From: Enterocloster aldenensis | GTDB taxonomy: Bacteria > Bacillota > Clostridia > Lachnospirales > Lachnospiraceae | Length of the DNA stretch: 64,000 bases | NCBI RefSeq assembly: GCF_003434055.1 | Contig: NZ_QVEX01000015.1 | Span: 1 to 64,000 of the forward strand | Reading direction: 5' to 3' | In this document: one piece after another, positions 54,671 through 63,265 of the stretch | Layout of the letters: every line of letters starts with the position of its first letter | How positions within the stretch are numbered: position 1 is the first letter of the stretch | The notes under the pieces: generated by a model | The model's input: the letters and a program-made list of their open reading frames with translations, nothing else | Database searches by the model: none | What the model was told of the DNA's origin: nothing | Translations under genes and position numbers: made by a program

Positions 54671-55714
54671 TCAGCTGCTGCCCATGGCAGCACCGTATTG
54701 TATGGTGTCTGACCCGTTTGCATCACTTACACTGTCCCGCTCCACAAACCGGGTGCTGACCAGTGTCTGGGTCTTGGTATCCATTCCCTCCTCCACAATG
54801 TCCAAAAGCCGTCTGACAGCCATCTGCCCCAACTCCTGTTTGGGGACCCTAAGGCTTGTAAGCCCGGGCGATACGATATCGCAGAAGGGTAGGTCGTCAA
54901 ACCCAATCAGCGATACGTCCCCGGGAATCTGTATGCCGCATTCCTGAAGGGCCTTCATGCATCCAAGGGCAATCATGTCATTATCCGCAAAATAAGCGTC
55001 CGCAAGCCCCGGCTTTTTCTTCAGATAGGCCAGCATATCCCGGTAAGCACCGTCCATGGTGGTGCTTACTGTTACCGTATATCCGGGGTCATAGGGAATC
55101 CCCTGTTCCGCCAGAGCCGCCCTGTACCCAGCCTCCCTGAGCTTAAATGCCTTAATCCGAAAATCCCCCCTCAGATATCCCAGGCGCCTGTGTCCCTTTT
55201 CAACCAGATAATTCACGGCAGTCCTGGCCGACTCCGAATTATTGGTAATGATTCCGCTGTACGGCAGGTCCTCACTCCAGTAGTCCAGTGTCACTATCCT
55301 GCATCTGGCCCTGGAAAAATAGTGCAGGTCCTGGTCCATAAGCTCGGCCCCCATCAGGGCCACCAGGGAATCCCTATCCTCCAGCAGGACATCCAGCTGA
55401 CTCTTAAAATCAGCCGCCCTCCTGTCCAGATAATTGATGACCATATCATATCCACGGCGCCGGCATTCGCTTTGGAATCCGTCCATCATCATGGTAAAAA
55501 AGGGGGTGTCATCCGTAATCAGGCCATTGGTGCGGTACATGACAAAATGAATCTTCCTCTGCTGGGCCGCCTGCAGATATCCCATCTCGCTGGCAGTCTT
55601 AAAGATTTCCTCTGCCGTCCTGGGATTTACTCCTTTTTTCCTGTTCAGGGCATTGGATATGGTTGCCGCTGAAAACCCTGTTGCTTCGCTGATTCGCCTG
55701 ATTGTTGTTTTCAT
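54671..55714 (-). CDS. LacI family regulator 1, of the sugar operon
   Basis: A repressor of 347 residues. The helix-turn-helix begins MKTTIRRISEATGFSAATIS and ends NALNRKKGVNPRTAEEIFK; the rest is a periplasmic-binding-like effector domain (FTMMMDGFQSECRRRGYDMV, YFADNDMIALGCMKALQECG, DVSLIGFDDLPFCDIVSPGL). It is first in the operon, 28 bases before the isomerase gene, so it likely controls its own transcript. Start at 55714, after AAAGGGA. It is closely similar to the second LacI gene at 56036. Confidence 0.93.
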   Translation of the reverse strand: MKTTIRRISEATGFSAATISNALNRKKGVNPRTAEEIFKTASEMGYLQAAQQRKIHFVMYRTNGLITDDTPFFTMMMDGFQSECRRRGYDMVINYLDRRAADFKSQLDVLLEDRDSLVALMGAELMDQDLHYFSRARCRIVTLDYWSEDLPYSGIITNNSESARTAVNYLVEKGHRRLGYLRGDFRIKAFKLREAGYRAALAEQGIPYDPGYTVTVSTTMDGAYRDMLAYLKKKPGLADAYFADNDMIALGCMKALQECGIQIPGDVSLIGFDDLPFCDIVSPGLTSLRVPKQELGQMAVRRLLDIVEEGMDTKTQTLVSTRFVERDSVSDANGSDTIQYGAAMGSS

Positions 55715-55760
55715 AGATTCAAGTCCCTTTGTTTTTTGCCTGTCCGATTGTATAAACATT

Positions 55761-55788
55761 ATTATAAACATTTTAAATAATTTTGCAA
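55761..55788 (-). promoter_or_regulatory. Predicted promoter of the sugar operon
   Basis: On the minus strand TTGCAA (55783-55788), 16-base spacer, perfect TATAAT (55761-55766). An AGAAA/TTTCT inverted repeat at 55799-55814, just upstream, may be a regulator site. The remainder of the gap to 55974 is very AT-rich with no gene. Confidence 0.6.
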
Positions 55789-55973
55789 TATTTTTTATAG
55801 AAATCGACGTTTCTTTGTATAATTTAGATGATTTATTTCATTATTTTATGTACAATATTACCATATATGAGCTACAATTTTGCACTTTTTCCTTGCTTCC
55901 ATGTAAATATTCATATAAACGTATATATAAAACTTTATATAAATAATTTATTTCTTAATGCATTAAAAAACTC

Positions 55974-56019
55974 AAAAAAGGACCCTGCCCTGCAGATTCA
56001 ATCTGCATGCAAGATCCTT
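55974..56019 (-). terminator. Terminator of LacI gene 2
   Basis: A stem built from TTGCATGCAGATT and AATCTGCAGGGCAG (with bulges) inside GGATC/GGTCC ends, followed by TTTTTTG on the minus strand, about 17 bases after the LacI-2 stop. It isolates that gene from the sugar operon. Confidence 0.75.
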
Positions 56020-56035
56020 AATCAATCCATATGGG

Positions 56036-57052
56036 TCATATCACGGTCTGTACCAGTTTCTTCACGGTCTGCCGTTCAATGAATTTCGTACATACCTCTG
56101 TCTTGGTCACAACCACCTCTCCCGGATTCTGGATCATATCAATCAGCCTTCTCACGGCCAGCCGCCCCATCTCCTTATTGGGCACCCTGAGCGTGGTCAG
56201 GGGAGGATATGAAATCTCACTGAAGGGCAGGTCGTCAAATCCAATGATTGACACGTCGTCCGGAACCTTATACCCCCGTTCCTGCAGCGCTTTCATGGCC
56301 CCCAGGGCAATCATGTCGTTGTCCACGAAAAATGCGGTTGGAAGCCCTGGCTCCTTATCCAGATAGGCAAGCATGTCCTGATACGCCCCGTTCAGCGTAG
56401 TGGACAAGGTGATGATGTAATGATTCTTTACCTCCAGCTTATACTTGCGCATGGCGGACTGGTATCCCTGTCCCCTTACCTTGAACCCATTGATGCGGTA
56501 AGCTCCCCTGATATAGCCGATTTCCCTGTGTCCCTGCTCAATCAGATACTCCACTGCCTTTTTGGCCGAGTCAAAGTTATTGATCAGGACACCGCTGAAA
56601 TCCATGCTGTCCTGCCAGTAATCCAGTATGACCACAGGACTTCTGGCGTAGCGGAACGGGTTCAGTTCCCCTCCCATCATCTCAGTACCCAGGATGACCG
56701 AAGCAGACTCACTGTCCTGGACCAGATTCTTCACCTGGTGTTCATAATCAGAATCCCTTTCATCCAGGTTGCACAGCACCATCTCATAACCGCATTGGCG
56801 GCATTCCTGCTCAAAACCGCTGATCAAGGTAGGGAAAAAGGGGGTATCGTCAATAATGGAACCATTTTTCTTAAAGGTCACCAGCTTGATTTTGGAAATG
56901 GAATTTTCGTTTATATATCCCACTTCCTTTGCCACCCTGAATACCTCGGCCGCTGTCTTGGCATTGACGCCCTTTTTATGGTTCAGGGCATTGGACACCG
57001 TGGCCGGTGAGAATCCCGTTAATTCACTTATGTATCTGATACTGGCTTTCAT
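56036..57052 (-). CDS. LacI family regulator 2, paralogue of its neighbour
   Basis: A repressor of 338 residues. The DNA-binding part, MKASIRYISELTGFSPATVS and NALNHKKGVNAKTAAEVF, matches that of LacI-1 almost residue for residue, and the effector domain shares blocks such as FFVDNDMIALGAMKALQERG and VSIIGFDDLPFSEISYPPL. It most likely arose by tandem duplication. It ends at its own terminator, so it is transcribed apart from the sugar operon. It may respond to a different ligand or act jointly on the same operators. Confidence 0.92.
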   Translation of the reverse strand: MKASIRYISELTGFSPATVSNALNHKKGVNAKTAAEVFRVAKEVGYINENSISKIKLVTFKKNGSIIDDTPFFPTLISGFEQECRQCGYEMVLCNLDERDSDYEHQVKNLVQDSESASVILGTEMMGGELNPFRYARSPVVILDYWQDSMDFSGVLINNFDSAKKAVEYLIEQGHREIGYIRGAYRINGFKVRGQGYQSAMRKYKLEVKNHYIITLSTTLNGAYQDMLAYLDKEPGLPTAFFVDNDMIALGAMKALQERGYKVPDDVSIIGFDDLPFSEISYPPLTTLRVPNKEMGRLAVRRLIDMIQNPGEVVVTKTEVCTKFIERQTVKKLVQTVI

Positions 57053-57095
57053 ACCTGCTTCCTCTCACACATTCATTCTATACTGCCTGGAACCC

Positions 57096-57494
57096 CTAGA
57101 GCCTGCCACCGCACTTTGGACAGTACTCAAAATCCTCTTCTGTCTCATAGCCGCAGCGCACACATTTCTTCCATACCTTGTAGGATCCGTTTTCATAGGA
57201 ACTTCTTCTGTTCCCCTCCTGGACCAGGGTCAGGTCCGCCTGGGTGATGTCCGCCTGCTGCCCGCGGGCCAACGCCTTTCCCTTTTCCGGATCCAGCTCA
57301 TAGACAGCTTCACAGCAGGACATTTTCACATAAAACTTCTTATTCCACTTAAACAGCGGTATGAAGAAAAAGCTGAAATACATATAGGTCATCATGACCT
57401 GGTAGCGGCCGTATGCCCCGCACCTGTCGCAGATAACCGTTTTTACATAATCCAGGATTTTCTGTCCCTGGCTGATTCCTCCTATGAATATCAC
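57096..57494 (-). CDS. Zinc-ribbon protein, function unknown
   Basis: About 132 residues. Two Cys pairs flank the protein: VICDRCGAYGRYQ near residue 25 and CVRCGYETEEDFEYCPKCGG at the C-terminus, the latter a clear zinc ribbon. A hydrophobic stretch (MTYMYFSFFFIPLFKW) lies between them and may touch the membrane. GTG at 57494 is proposed as start because GGAGG lies 10 bases upstream; a TTG seven codons earlier coincides with that site. Similar zinc-ribbon proteins are common in clostridia without known function. Confidence 0.75.
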   Translation of the reverse strand: MIFIGGISQGQKILDYVKTVICDRCGAYGRYQVMMTYMYFSFFFIPLFKWNKKFYVKMSCCEAVYELDPEKGKALARGQQADITQADLTLVQEGNRRSSYENGSYKVWKKCVRCGYETEEDFEYCPKCGGRL

Positions 57495-57553
57495 TGCTGT
57501 CCATCCTCCCTCCAAGCAATCTTACGGCAGCTCCCATCCCAAAACGCGGAAAC

Positions 57554-57642
57554 AGGACAGAGCCCGGTTTTCCCCGGCCCTGTCCGCTGTGTCATTACCG
57601 GTCCGTCACTGCCCATTGGCGCCAAAAGTTGCCGGTAATCCG
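57554..57642. other. Inverted repeats downstream of the oleate hydratase gene
   Basis: GGACAG..CTGTCC with a GCCCGG/CCGGCC core at about 57554-57584, and ATTACCGG/CCGGTAAT at about 57595-57642. Neither has a long T-run. One of them may end the oleate hydratase transcript. Confidence 0.4.
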
Positions 57643-57651
57643 TATATCAAA

Positions 57652-59433
57652 TTATAAATAAGACTTTTTAAGGGCTTTTAACAGGATCTTAGGCTGCCTG
57701 TTGTACGGCGTTACCGGGCAGATGTTCTTCTTCACATCCATAAGCCCGTACACTGCCAGCCTTGCCGCGCGCACGGAGTACTCCTCTGTAAACACCATGT
57801 CGTCCGGTATCTCCACAAACTGGCTGACCATGGCGAAGTTGGTGGAGCCGGCCGGGATTACCGGAGGCCTGTCGCTGTATTTGCGCGGCTCAAACTGGGC
57901 GTCCACGTAAGGCATGTAGCACGGGATTACATTAATCACGGTCTTCATCAGCTCTGCAATCCGGTCCTCCGGGATATGCAGGTGGTGCAGGTATTCATTC
58001 AGAAGCTCCTGGCCCGTACACTCCTTCATAGGCTTCTTCACATAGTCGCCCACCGCGTCCGTATACAGTCCATATCCCCAGAAAATGGTGGTATCCATGG
58101 GCTGGTTCGCAAAATGGGGCTGGGCAGCAACCACGCTGCTCATCAGCCAGCTGGAATCCTTAAATGTCATCAGGGCGCCGCTGCCCGGCACATTGCCGGT
58201 AAAGTTCTCAATGGTCTTTAAGATCTCATCGCCCCTGCAGGTCACGGTAAAGCTGAGCCAGTTGGTCTCATGGGGCTTTGTGAAGAAGGGTTCCGGATTC
58301 CCCAGTCCCGGCTTCTTGGCAGCAACCTTGGCCCAAAGTTCCCCGCTGATCGGCTTCTGCTCAGGAGCCGGCGCCGGTGTATGGAAATCACCCAGGGTGG
58401 CGCTGTCGGTCATACATGCATTGGTCATGATGCAGATGTCATTCTTCTCTAACTGCACGGTCTCAAATACATAGGAATCCTTGACAGCATCCCCATTCTC
58501 TCCGGTGTCGTCCGTGTCCTCCACCTTGCGCTTCAGATAAAGGGTCCTGGCAGTAATCCCATGGCCGTCCTCAAAGTCAATGTCCGTAACCTCACAGTTC
58601 TCCATGAAGCTGACCCCGGCCTTCCTCAGATAGGACTCCAGGGGACGGATGACGCTGTCATACTGGTTCAGAGGGGTCCTGGTCACGCCTTCCAGTGTCT
58701 CAATGCGGCTGAACTCAAATATCATGCGGTTCATATAACGGCGGAATTCATAAAGGCTGCTCCATTTTTGGAAAGCAAATGTGGTCTGCCACATATACCA
58801 GAAATTTGTCTCAAACATATGGGGCGTTTCCTTGAACCAGTCCTGGATGGTCAGGTTGTCCAGCTTCTTCTCATCTGTCATGAGAAGCTTCAGCAGCGCC
58901 ATGCGGTCTGCCTGGTTAAAGCCCATGGACTTCACGTCCAGGATATTGCCGTCCTTGTCCACCAGCCTGGCCTTTGCGCAAGTAGGATGGGCATGGTCAA
59001 AATCCAGGATTTCCTCTGTCACGCTGCGGCCGGGCTGGCGCAGGGACGGGATGGAGCTGAACAGTTCCCAGAAGTTCTCATATGTCTCTTCATTGAGCAT
59101 GCGGCCGCCCCGGCACACAAATCCCTTTTCCGGGGTTCCGATCCCGTCATTGCTTCCGCCCAGGATATGCATCCCCTCGTAGATGGTAATCTGCTTGCCC
59201 GGGAACCTGCAGTCCCTTACCAGATATGCGGCAGCTGCCATGGATGCCAGTCCCCCGCCCACCAGGTACGCCTTCCTGTCACCGTATTCACGGTTATTCA
59301 TCACTGCTTCCTCGATAGCTGATATCCTTGCGTCTTCCTGCTCCTTACGGCTGTCGCGCATCTTCTTAACCGCCACTCCCGCTGCCGCTCCCACAGCCGC
59401 TGCTGCAAGGGCTTTCTTCATGTTCTTGTTCAT
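57652..59433 (-). CDS. Oleate hydratase (FAD-dependent fatty acid hydratase)
   Basis: Adds water to the cis-9 double bond of unsaturated fatty acids to give 10-hydroxy acids. At 593 residues it matches the MCRA/oleate hydratase family. The FAD site YLVGGGLASMAAAAYLVRD is followed by ITIYEGMHILGGSNDG and GFVCRGGRMLNEETYENFWE, the hallmark blocks. An N-terminal 25 residues (KALAAAAVGAAAGVAVKKM) form a short hydrophobic helix ahead of the usual start, suggesting a peripheral membrane tether. GGAAGGGA precedes the ATG. Follows rsmA by 62 bases on the same strand. Probably for detoxifying host or dietary unsaturated fatty acids. Confidence 0.94.
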   Translation of the reverse strand: MNKNMKKALAAAAVGAAAGVAVKKMRDSRKEQEDARISAIEEAVMNNREYGDRKAYLVGGGLASMAAAAYLVRDCRFPGKQITIYEGMHILGGSNDGIGTPEKGFVCRGGRMLNEETYENFWELFSSIPSLRQPGRSVTEEILDFDHAHPTCAKARLVDKDGNILDVKSMGFNQADRMALLKLLMTDEKKLDNLTIQDWFKETPHMFETNFWYMWQTTFAFQKWSSLYEFRRYMNRMIFEFSRIETLEGVTRTPLNQYDSVIRPLESYLRKAGVSFMENCEVTDIDFEDGHGITARTLYLKRKVEDTDDTGENGDAVKDSYVFETVQLEKNDICIMTNACMTDSATLGDFHTPAPAPEQKPISGELWAKVAAKKPGLGNPEPFFTKPHETNWLSFTVTCRGDEILKTIENFTGNVPGSGALMTFKDSSWLMSSVVAAQPHFANQPMDTTIFWGYGLYTDAVGDYVKKPMKECTGQELLNEYLHHLHIPEDRIAELMKTVINVIPCYMPYVDAQFEPRKYSDRPPVIPAGSTNFAMVSQFVEIPDDMVFTEEYSVRAARLAVYGLMDVKKNICPVTPYNRQPKILLKALKKSYL

Positions 59434-59495
59434 TGCTATCCCTTCCTTTCTGCTTATATATAGATTCTCAGATATCCAAGAATAATATTCCTATT

Positions 59496-60365
59496 TTATG
59501 CATTTTCCGTAAAATAATTGGACAGCCTGGCAAACTGATCCAGGGTCAGCGCCTCGCCCCGGATGGACGGCGATACCCCGAGGCTCTCTATGGCCTCTAT
59601 GATCTGCTCCTTGGTGTAGGGTATGTCCGGCGAATTGTTCAGGCCGTTCTGCAGCGTCTTCCTCCGCTGGTTAAAGGAGGCCCTTACCAGTTTAAACATC
59701 AGCTTCGGGTCCTTCACCTTGACAGGCGGTTCCTTGTACCTGGTGAGGCGGATGACGGCTGAGCCCACATTGGGACGGGGGATGAAGCAGTTAGGCGGCA
59801 CATTGGCAACGATGTAAGGCTGGGCATAGTACTGCACGGCCAGGGACAATGCACCATAATCCTTGGAACCCGGCCCCACCTGCATCCTGTCCGCCACTTC
59901 CTTCTGCACCATGACCGTTATGTTGTCAATGGGCACGTCACTTTCAAACAGCCCCATGATGATAGGGGTGGTGATATAATAAGGCAGGTTGGCCACCACC
60001 TTGATGGGCCTTCCTCCATTATACACATCCACCAGTTCATTCATATCCAGCTTCAGTATATCGCTGTTGATTACGGTTACATTGTCGTATCCCTTTAAAG
60101 TCTCGTCCAGGATAGGCAGGAGGTTGGTGTCAATCTCCACCGCCACCACGCGTCCCGCGTGTTCCGCCAGGTGCTGGGTCATGGTCCCAATCCCGGGCCC
60201 GATTTCCAGCACGCAGTCCTCTCCTGTGATTCCCGCGGCGCTTATGATCTTGTCCAGTACGTGGGTGTCTATGAGAAAATTCTGACCGAATTTCTTCTGG
60301 AATGCAAATTGATATTTCTGTATGATTTCAATGGTTTGTTTCGGGTTGCCCAAATCTTTTTCCAT
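59496..60365 (-). CDS. rsmA: 16S rRNA dimethyladenosine transferase RsmA (KsgA)
   Basis: Dimethylates two adjacent adenines near the 3' end of 16S rRNA. Its 289 residues have QKKFGQNFLIDTHVLDKI, the SAM-binding LEIGPGIGTMTQHLAEH, VNSDILKLDMN-type sequence and the catalytic NLPYYITTPI. A promoter lies at 60399-60427. In many Firmicutes the gene follows metG, tatD and rnmV; here a plus-strand gene has come between tatD and rsmA, and no rnmV is seen. Confidence 0.96.
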   Translation of the reverse strand: MEKDLGNPKQTIEIIQKYQFAFQKKFGQNFLIDTHVLDKIISAAGITGEDCVLEIGPGIGTMTQHLAEHAGRVVAVEIDTNLLPILDETLKGYDNVTVINSDILKLDMNELVDVYNGGRPIKVVANLPYYITTPIIMGLFESDVPIDNITVMVQKEVADRMQVGPGSKDYGALSLAVQYYAQPYIVANVPPNCFIPRPNVGSAVIRLTRYKEPPVKVKDPKLMFKLVRASFNQRRKTLQNGLNNSPDIPYTKEQIIEAIESLGVSPSIRGEALTLDQFARLSNYFTENA

Positions 60366-60398
60366 GTGGAATTTACCTACTTTTTATCTTTTAAAATT

Positions 60399-60427
60399 AT
60401 GGTATCCTATTGAAGGTCAAAAGTCAA
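60399..60427 (-). promoter_or_regulatory. Predicted rsmA promoter
   Basis: On the minus strand TTGACT (60422-60427), 17-base spacer, TACCAT (60399-60404), 34 bases before the ATG. Confidence 0.5.
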
Positions 60428-60497
60428 TACAAAACGGCGGGTACTGCGCCATCCGGGATATGCTCCTTATTCCAGCTTTACCTGCACCTGCCATGGT

Positions 60498-60526
60498 TTG
60501 ACTTTTCTTATCTTTAGCGGTAAAAT
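60498..60526 (+). promoter_or_regulatory. Predicted promoter of the choline-binding-repeat gene
   Basis: TTGACT (60498-60503), 17-base spacer, TAAAAT (60521-60526), 54 bases before the ATG. Confidence 0.6.
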
Positions 60527-60579
60527 ATTTTCCATAAGCAGGGTCACCTCAGAGAGCCTAAATTAAGGAGGGTTTACGT

Positions 60580-61221
60580 ATGAGAAAAACAAAATTATTT
60601 ATCGCCACACTGGCAATGTCCATGCTCCTGAGCAGCACTTCCCTGGCCGGAACCTGGCAGGCCCAGGATAATGGACAATGGAAGTATCAGAATGATGATG
60701 GCAGCTTTGCAACCGGGTGGATTGAAGATGGCGGTAAAAGCTACTACCTGGACGCCAATGGCATAATGCTCGCCAACACCACAACGCCGGATGGTTATTA
60801 TGTGGGAGCAGACGGCGCGTGGATTGCCGGTCAAGAGGCCCCCAAATTCGACTTTTCAATCGCTGCCTGTTCCATAAAGTACACCGGCCATAAAGTATTT
60901 TCCTTTGACTACGATGGGTATCCCTGCGTTGCGCTCTACTATGATTACACAAATAAGGATGCAGAGCCTACTGGCGCATATTTAGCAGATTATTATATCA
61001 CGGTATTCCAAAACGGCGTTGAATGTGATTCCGCATTTTTGTCTTACGATGAAAGGGAAGAAGCATTTGACAACTACACTAAGAAGGTCACAACCGGTAC
61101 AACGATCAATGTTGCTCAAGCTTACAGGATTTCAGATATGAGTGATATTACAATACAGATAAAGGAAATGTGGAATTGGAGTAATCCACGGGTCGATACC
61201 GTCACCTTAAGTTTAAGATAG
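60580..61221 (+). CDS. Secreted protein with cell-wall-binding repeats
   Basis: An exported protein of 213 residues. Signal peptide MRKTKLFIATLAMSMLLSSTS, cleaved near SLAG, then two choline-binding-type repeats (WKYQNDDGSFATGWIEDGG and SYYLDANGIMLANTTTPDGY), and a C-terminal Ig-like domain (residues about 95-213, ALYYDYTNKDAEPTGAYLAD) that resembles DUF5067. The repeats would hold it on the cell wall; the role of the C-terminal domain is unknown. AAGGAGG precedes the ATG and a hairpin follows. It is a single plus-strand gene set between minus-strand housekeeping genes. Confidence 0.85.
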   Translation: MRKTKLFIATLAMSMLLSSTSLAGTWQAQDNGQWKYQNDDGSFATGWIEDGGKSYYLDANGIMLANTTTPDGYYVGADGAWIAGQEAPKFDFSIAACSIKYTGHKVFSFDYDGYPCVALYYDYTNKDAEPTGAYLADYYITVFQNGVECDSAFLSYDEREEAFDNYTKKVTTGTTINVAQAYRISDMSDITIQIKEMWNWSNPRVDTVTLSLR

Positions 61222-61260
61222 GCTGCAAATCTAAATGAGTCTTTGATTAAAATAATAAAG

Positions 61261-61302
61261 CAGTGCCCCTGCCCTCCCATTCAGGAATCGCAGGGGCACT
61301 TC
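61261..61302. terminator. Hairpin after the cell-wall-binding-protein gene
   Basis: AGTGCCCCTGC and GCAGGGGCACT form an 11-bp stem. The tail is short on the plus strand and T-rich on the minus strand (CTTTATTATTTT), so it may end the tatD transcript as well. Confidence 0.7.
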
Positions 61303-61321
61303 CCTAAGAACATAATATATC

Positions 61322-61397
61322 TAGGGTGTGTTTGAAAATTCATTCCCACAAGGTGGGCCGCACAGCTGACGGAAAGCAATTTTCCAGACACGCCCTA
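61322..61397. repeat. Small inverted-repeat element, copy E2
   Basis: A 76-bp element with TA-ended terminal inverted repeats TAGGGTGTGTTTGAAAATT (61322-61340) and its complement TAGGGCGTGTCTGGAAAATT (right end), about 16 of 19 positions equal. It shares CATTCC and GAAAGCAATTTTC with copy E1 at 18147-18215. Its last three bases are the stop codon of the TatD gene. Confidence 0.75.
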
Positions 61398-62165
61398 ATG
61401 CTGCATCCCATATAGTCGCAATGCATTATCCCATGTCACCCGGATAACAGTCTCCCGGTCCACGCCCTTAAGCGCGCTGACCGCATCCACCACATAGGAC
61501 AGGTTCAGGGATGAATTGCGCTTGCCCCGGTTGGGCACAGGCGACAGGTACGGACAGTCTGTCTCAAGCACCAGGGACTCAAGGGGTGCATACTCCACCA
61601 CTTCCTTAAGCTTTTTAGCATTGTTAAAGGTGGACACGCCTCCAATCCCCAGGAAGAATCCCATATCCAGGTACTCCCTTGCAATCTCCTTCCCATAAGA
61701 AAAGCAGTGGATCACACCGCCCATATCACCGGCTTTTTCCGCTTTCATGATATCCAGCGTGTCCTTGGCAGCGTCCCTGCTGTGGATAATCACAGGAAGC
61801 TTCACTTTCCTGGCCAGGTCCAGCTGGCGCACGAACCATATCTTCTGTACGGAGTGCTCCGGCTCTTCCCAGTAATAATCCAGGCCAATCTCGCCCACTG
61901 CCCTGACCTTTTCGTGGGAACATTGGAATTCCATCCACTTAAGTCCTGCCTCGTCAAGCTCTGCCGTCCCGCTGGGATGGACTCCCAGGGCAGCGTACAT
62001 CCAGTCATAATGTCCGGCCAGCAGCAGGGTGGTCCTGCAGCTTTCCAGGCTGGCGGCCACATTCATCACCGCTCCGATGCCGCCATCCTTAAGGCTCTCC
62101 AAAAGCGCCTCCCGGTCCTCTTCAAACGCCTCATCATCATAATGGGCATGTGTGTCAAAAATCAT
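61395..62165 (-). CDS. TatD family metal-dependent hydrolase
   Basis: A TIM-barrel metallohydrolase of 256 residues, deoxyribonuclease or 3'-5' nuclease in characterised members. MIFDTHAHYDDEAFEEDRE carries the first metal-binding histidines; AVGEIGLDYYWE, VIIHSRDAAKDTLDIM, GVIHCFSYG and VLETDCPYLSPVPNRG follow. Start at 62165 since AAGGAG lies 10 bases upstream. Its TAG stop codon is formed by the end of inverted-repeat element E2, which suggests that the original C-terminus was trimmed or rewritten by a residue or two. Confidence 0.93.
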   Translation of the reverse strand: MIFDTHAHYDDEAFEEDREALLESLKDGGIGAVMNVAASLESCRTTLLLAGHYDWMYAALGVHPSGTAELDEAGLKWMEFQCSHEKVRAVGEIGLDYYWEEPEHSVQKIWFVRQLDLARKVKLPVIIHSRDAAKDTLDIMKAEKAGDMGGVIHCFSYGKEIAREYLDMGFFLGIGGVSTFNNAKKLKEVVEYAPLESLVLETDCPYLSPVPNRGKRNSSLNLSYVVDAVSALKGVDRETVIRVTWDNALRLYGMQH

Positions 62166-62249
62166 ATATCCCAAGCTCCTTTAATCCTCTGTCCTGTACT
62201 GTATCCTGACAGGCCATGTCGGGCCATCCACTCCCGCCATCCGCAGAAC

Positions 62250-63038
62250 CTATGCCTTCAGCACATACTGTCCAATCCCATATAACGCCAGCAGGTGTAC
62301 AGGATAAAACACATAGAACAGGTACTTTAACTGAAATGCCCCGCGTCTGCCATTATACAGCACAACCGGCACAAATGCCAGTGCGGAAACACAATAATAA
62401 CTTACGCTCTCCAGGGCGCACAGCACCACCCCCACCGCCAGCTGGGCAATATCATTGTGGCGGAACCAGTACATGGCAGTAATCAAAAGCACGCCAATCA
62501 CATTGTAGTCCGCCTGGCACACCCAGGCCAGCGCGCATCCGGCCCCAAGGGCCGCCAGCTGGATACCCAGGTTCCTGGTATATTCCATGACCATGATGAC
62601 CATGATTCCGATAAACAATGTAAACAGCATGTTCTGGTAATAAGGATAAAACACCCTGTGGTATACGGCCAGGTCAAAGGGGACTTCCGAAACCACAGCG
62701 CAAAGCAGCATACGCAGGGCATACCTTCCCCGCTCCCTGGTCCGGACAAATTCCTCCGCTACCAGGAACGCAAAAATAGGAAAGGCCAGCCTGCCCATGT
62801 AACGGCAGGCCTGTCCTGCAATCATCCATATATGCCCGGACCGGGTTGCAATCATGGCCTGGTACAGCGTCCGGTCCGCAGCGTGCAGTATACCTCCCTG
62901 TATAAGCACTGCCCCCACATTATCAATCAAAATAGCCACTATGCCCAGAACCTTAAGCTGATTGCCTGTAAGTCCGCGGCGCCGGTTTCCATATGACCTG
63001 CTTGTGTACAGCCTGTAGCTGCCAGTTCCTGTGTTCAT
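62250..63038 (-). CDS. TraX-like membrane protein
   Basis: An integral membrane protein of 262 residues with about seven hydrophobic segments. LTGNQLKVLGIVAILIDNVG, CRYMGRLAFPIFAFLVAEEF and the closing LKYLFYVFYPVHLLALYGIG are typical of the TraX family, whose founder N-acetylates F-pilin, while chromosomal members are of unknown substrate and may acylate envelope components. The ATG at 63038 has GGGGA six bases upstream. Promoter at 63095-63123. Confidence 0.88.
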   Translation of the reverse strand: MNTGTGSYRLYTSRSYGNRRRGLTGNQLKVLGIVAILIDNVGAVLIQGGILHAADRTLYQAMIATRSGHIWMIAGQACRYMGRLAFPIFAFLVAEEFVRTRERGRYALRMLLCAVVSEVPFDLAVYHRVFYPYYQNMLFTLFIGIMVIMVMEYTRNLGIQLAALGAGCALAWVCQADYNVIGVLLITAMYWFRHNDIAQLAVGVVLCALESVSYYCVSALAFVPVVLYNGRRGAFQLKYLFYVFYPVHLLALYGIGQYVLKA

Positions 63039-63094
63039 TCCCATTCCCCATTCAATCCTGTGTTTATCATGCCCCTGGTCTTTCGTGTCTTTTT

Positions 63095-63123
63095 ATCATA
63101 CTGCAAAATGGGAAAAAATGCAA
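63095..63123 (-). promoter_or_regulatory. Predicted promoter of the TraX-like gene
   Basis: On the minus strand TTGCAT (63118-63123), 17-base spacer, TATGAT (63095-63100), about 57 bases before the start. Confidence 0.6.
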
Positions 63124-63215
63124 GTTTCTCCCACTTTTGGTCTTGTTTTCCATATAAAATGCATATATTCTCCCATTTATTACCTATTTCATCCCCATTC
63201 AGGTCCAAAATCATG

Positions 63216-63252
63216 CAAAAAGAGCGGGACATCTATTATCTGTCCCGCTCCC
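63216..63252 (-). terminator. metG terminator
   Basis: On the minus strand AGCGGGACA and TGTCCCGCT form a perfect stem followed by CTTTTTGC, just after the metG stop. Confidence 0.88.
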
Positions 63253-63265
63253 GTCCATATTATAT

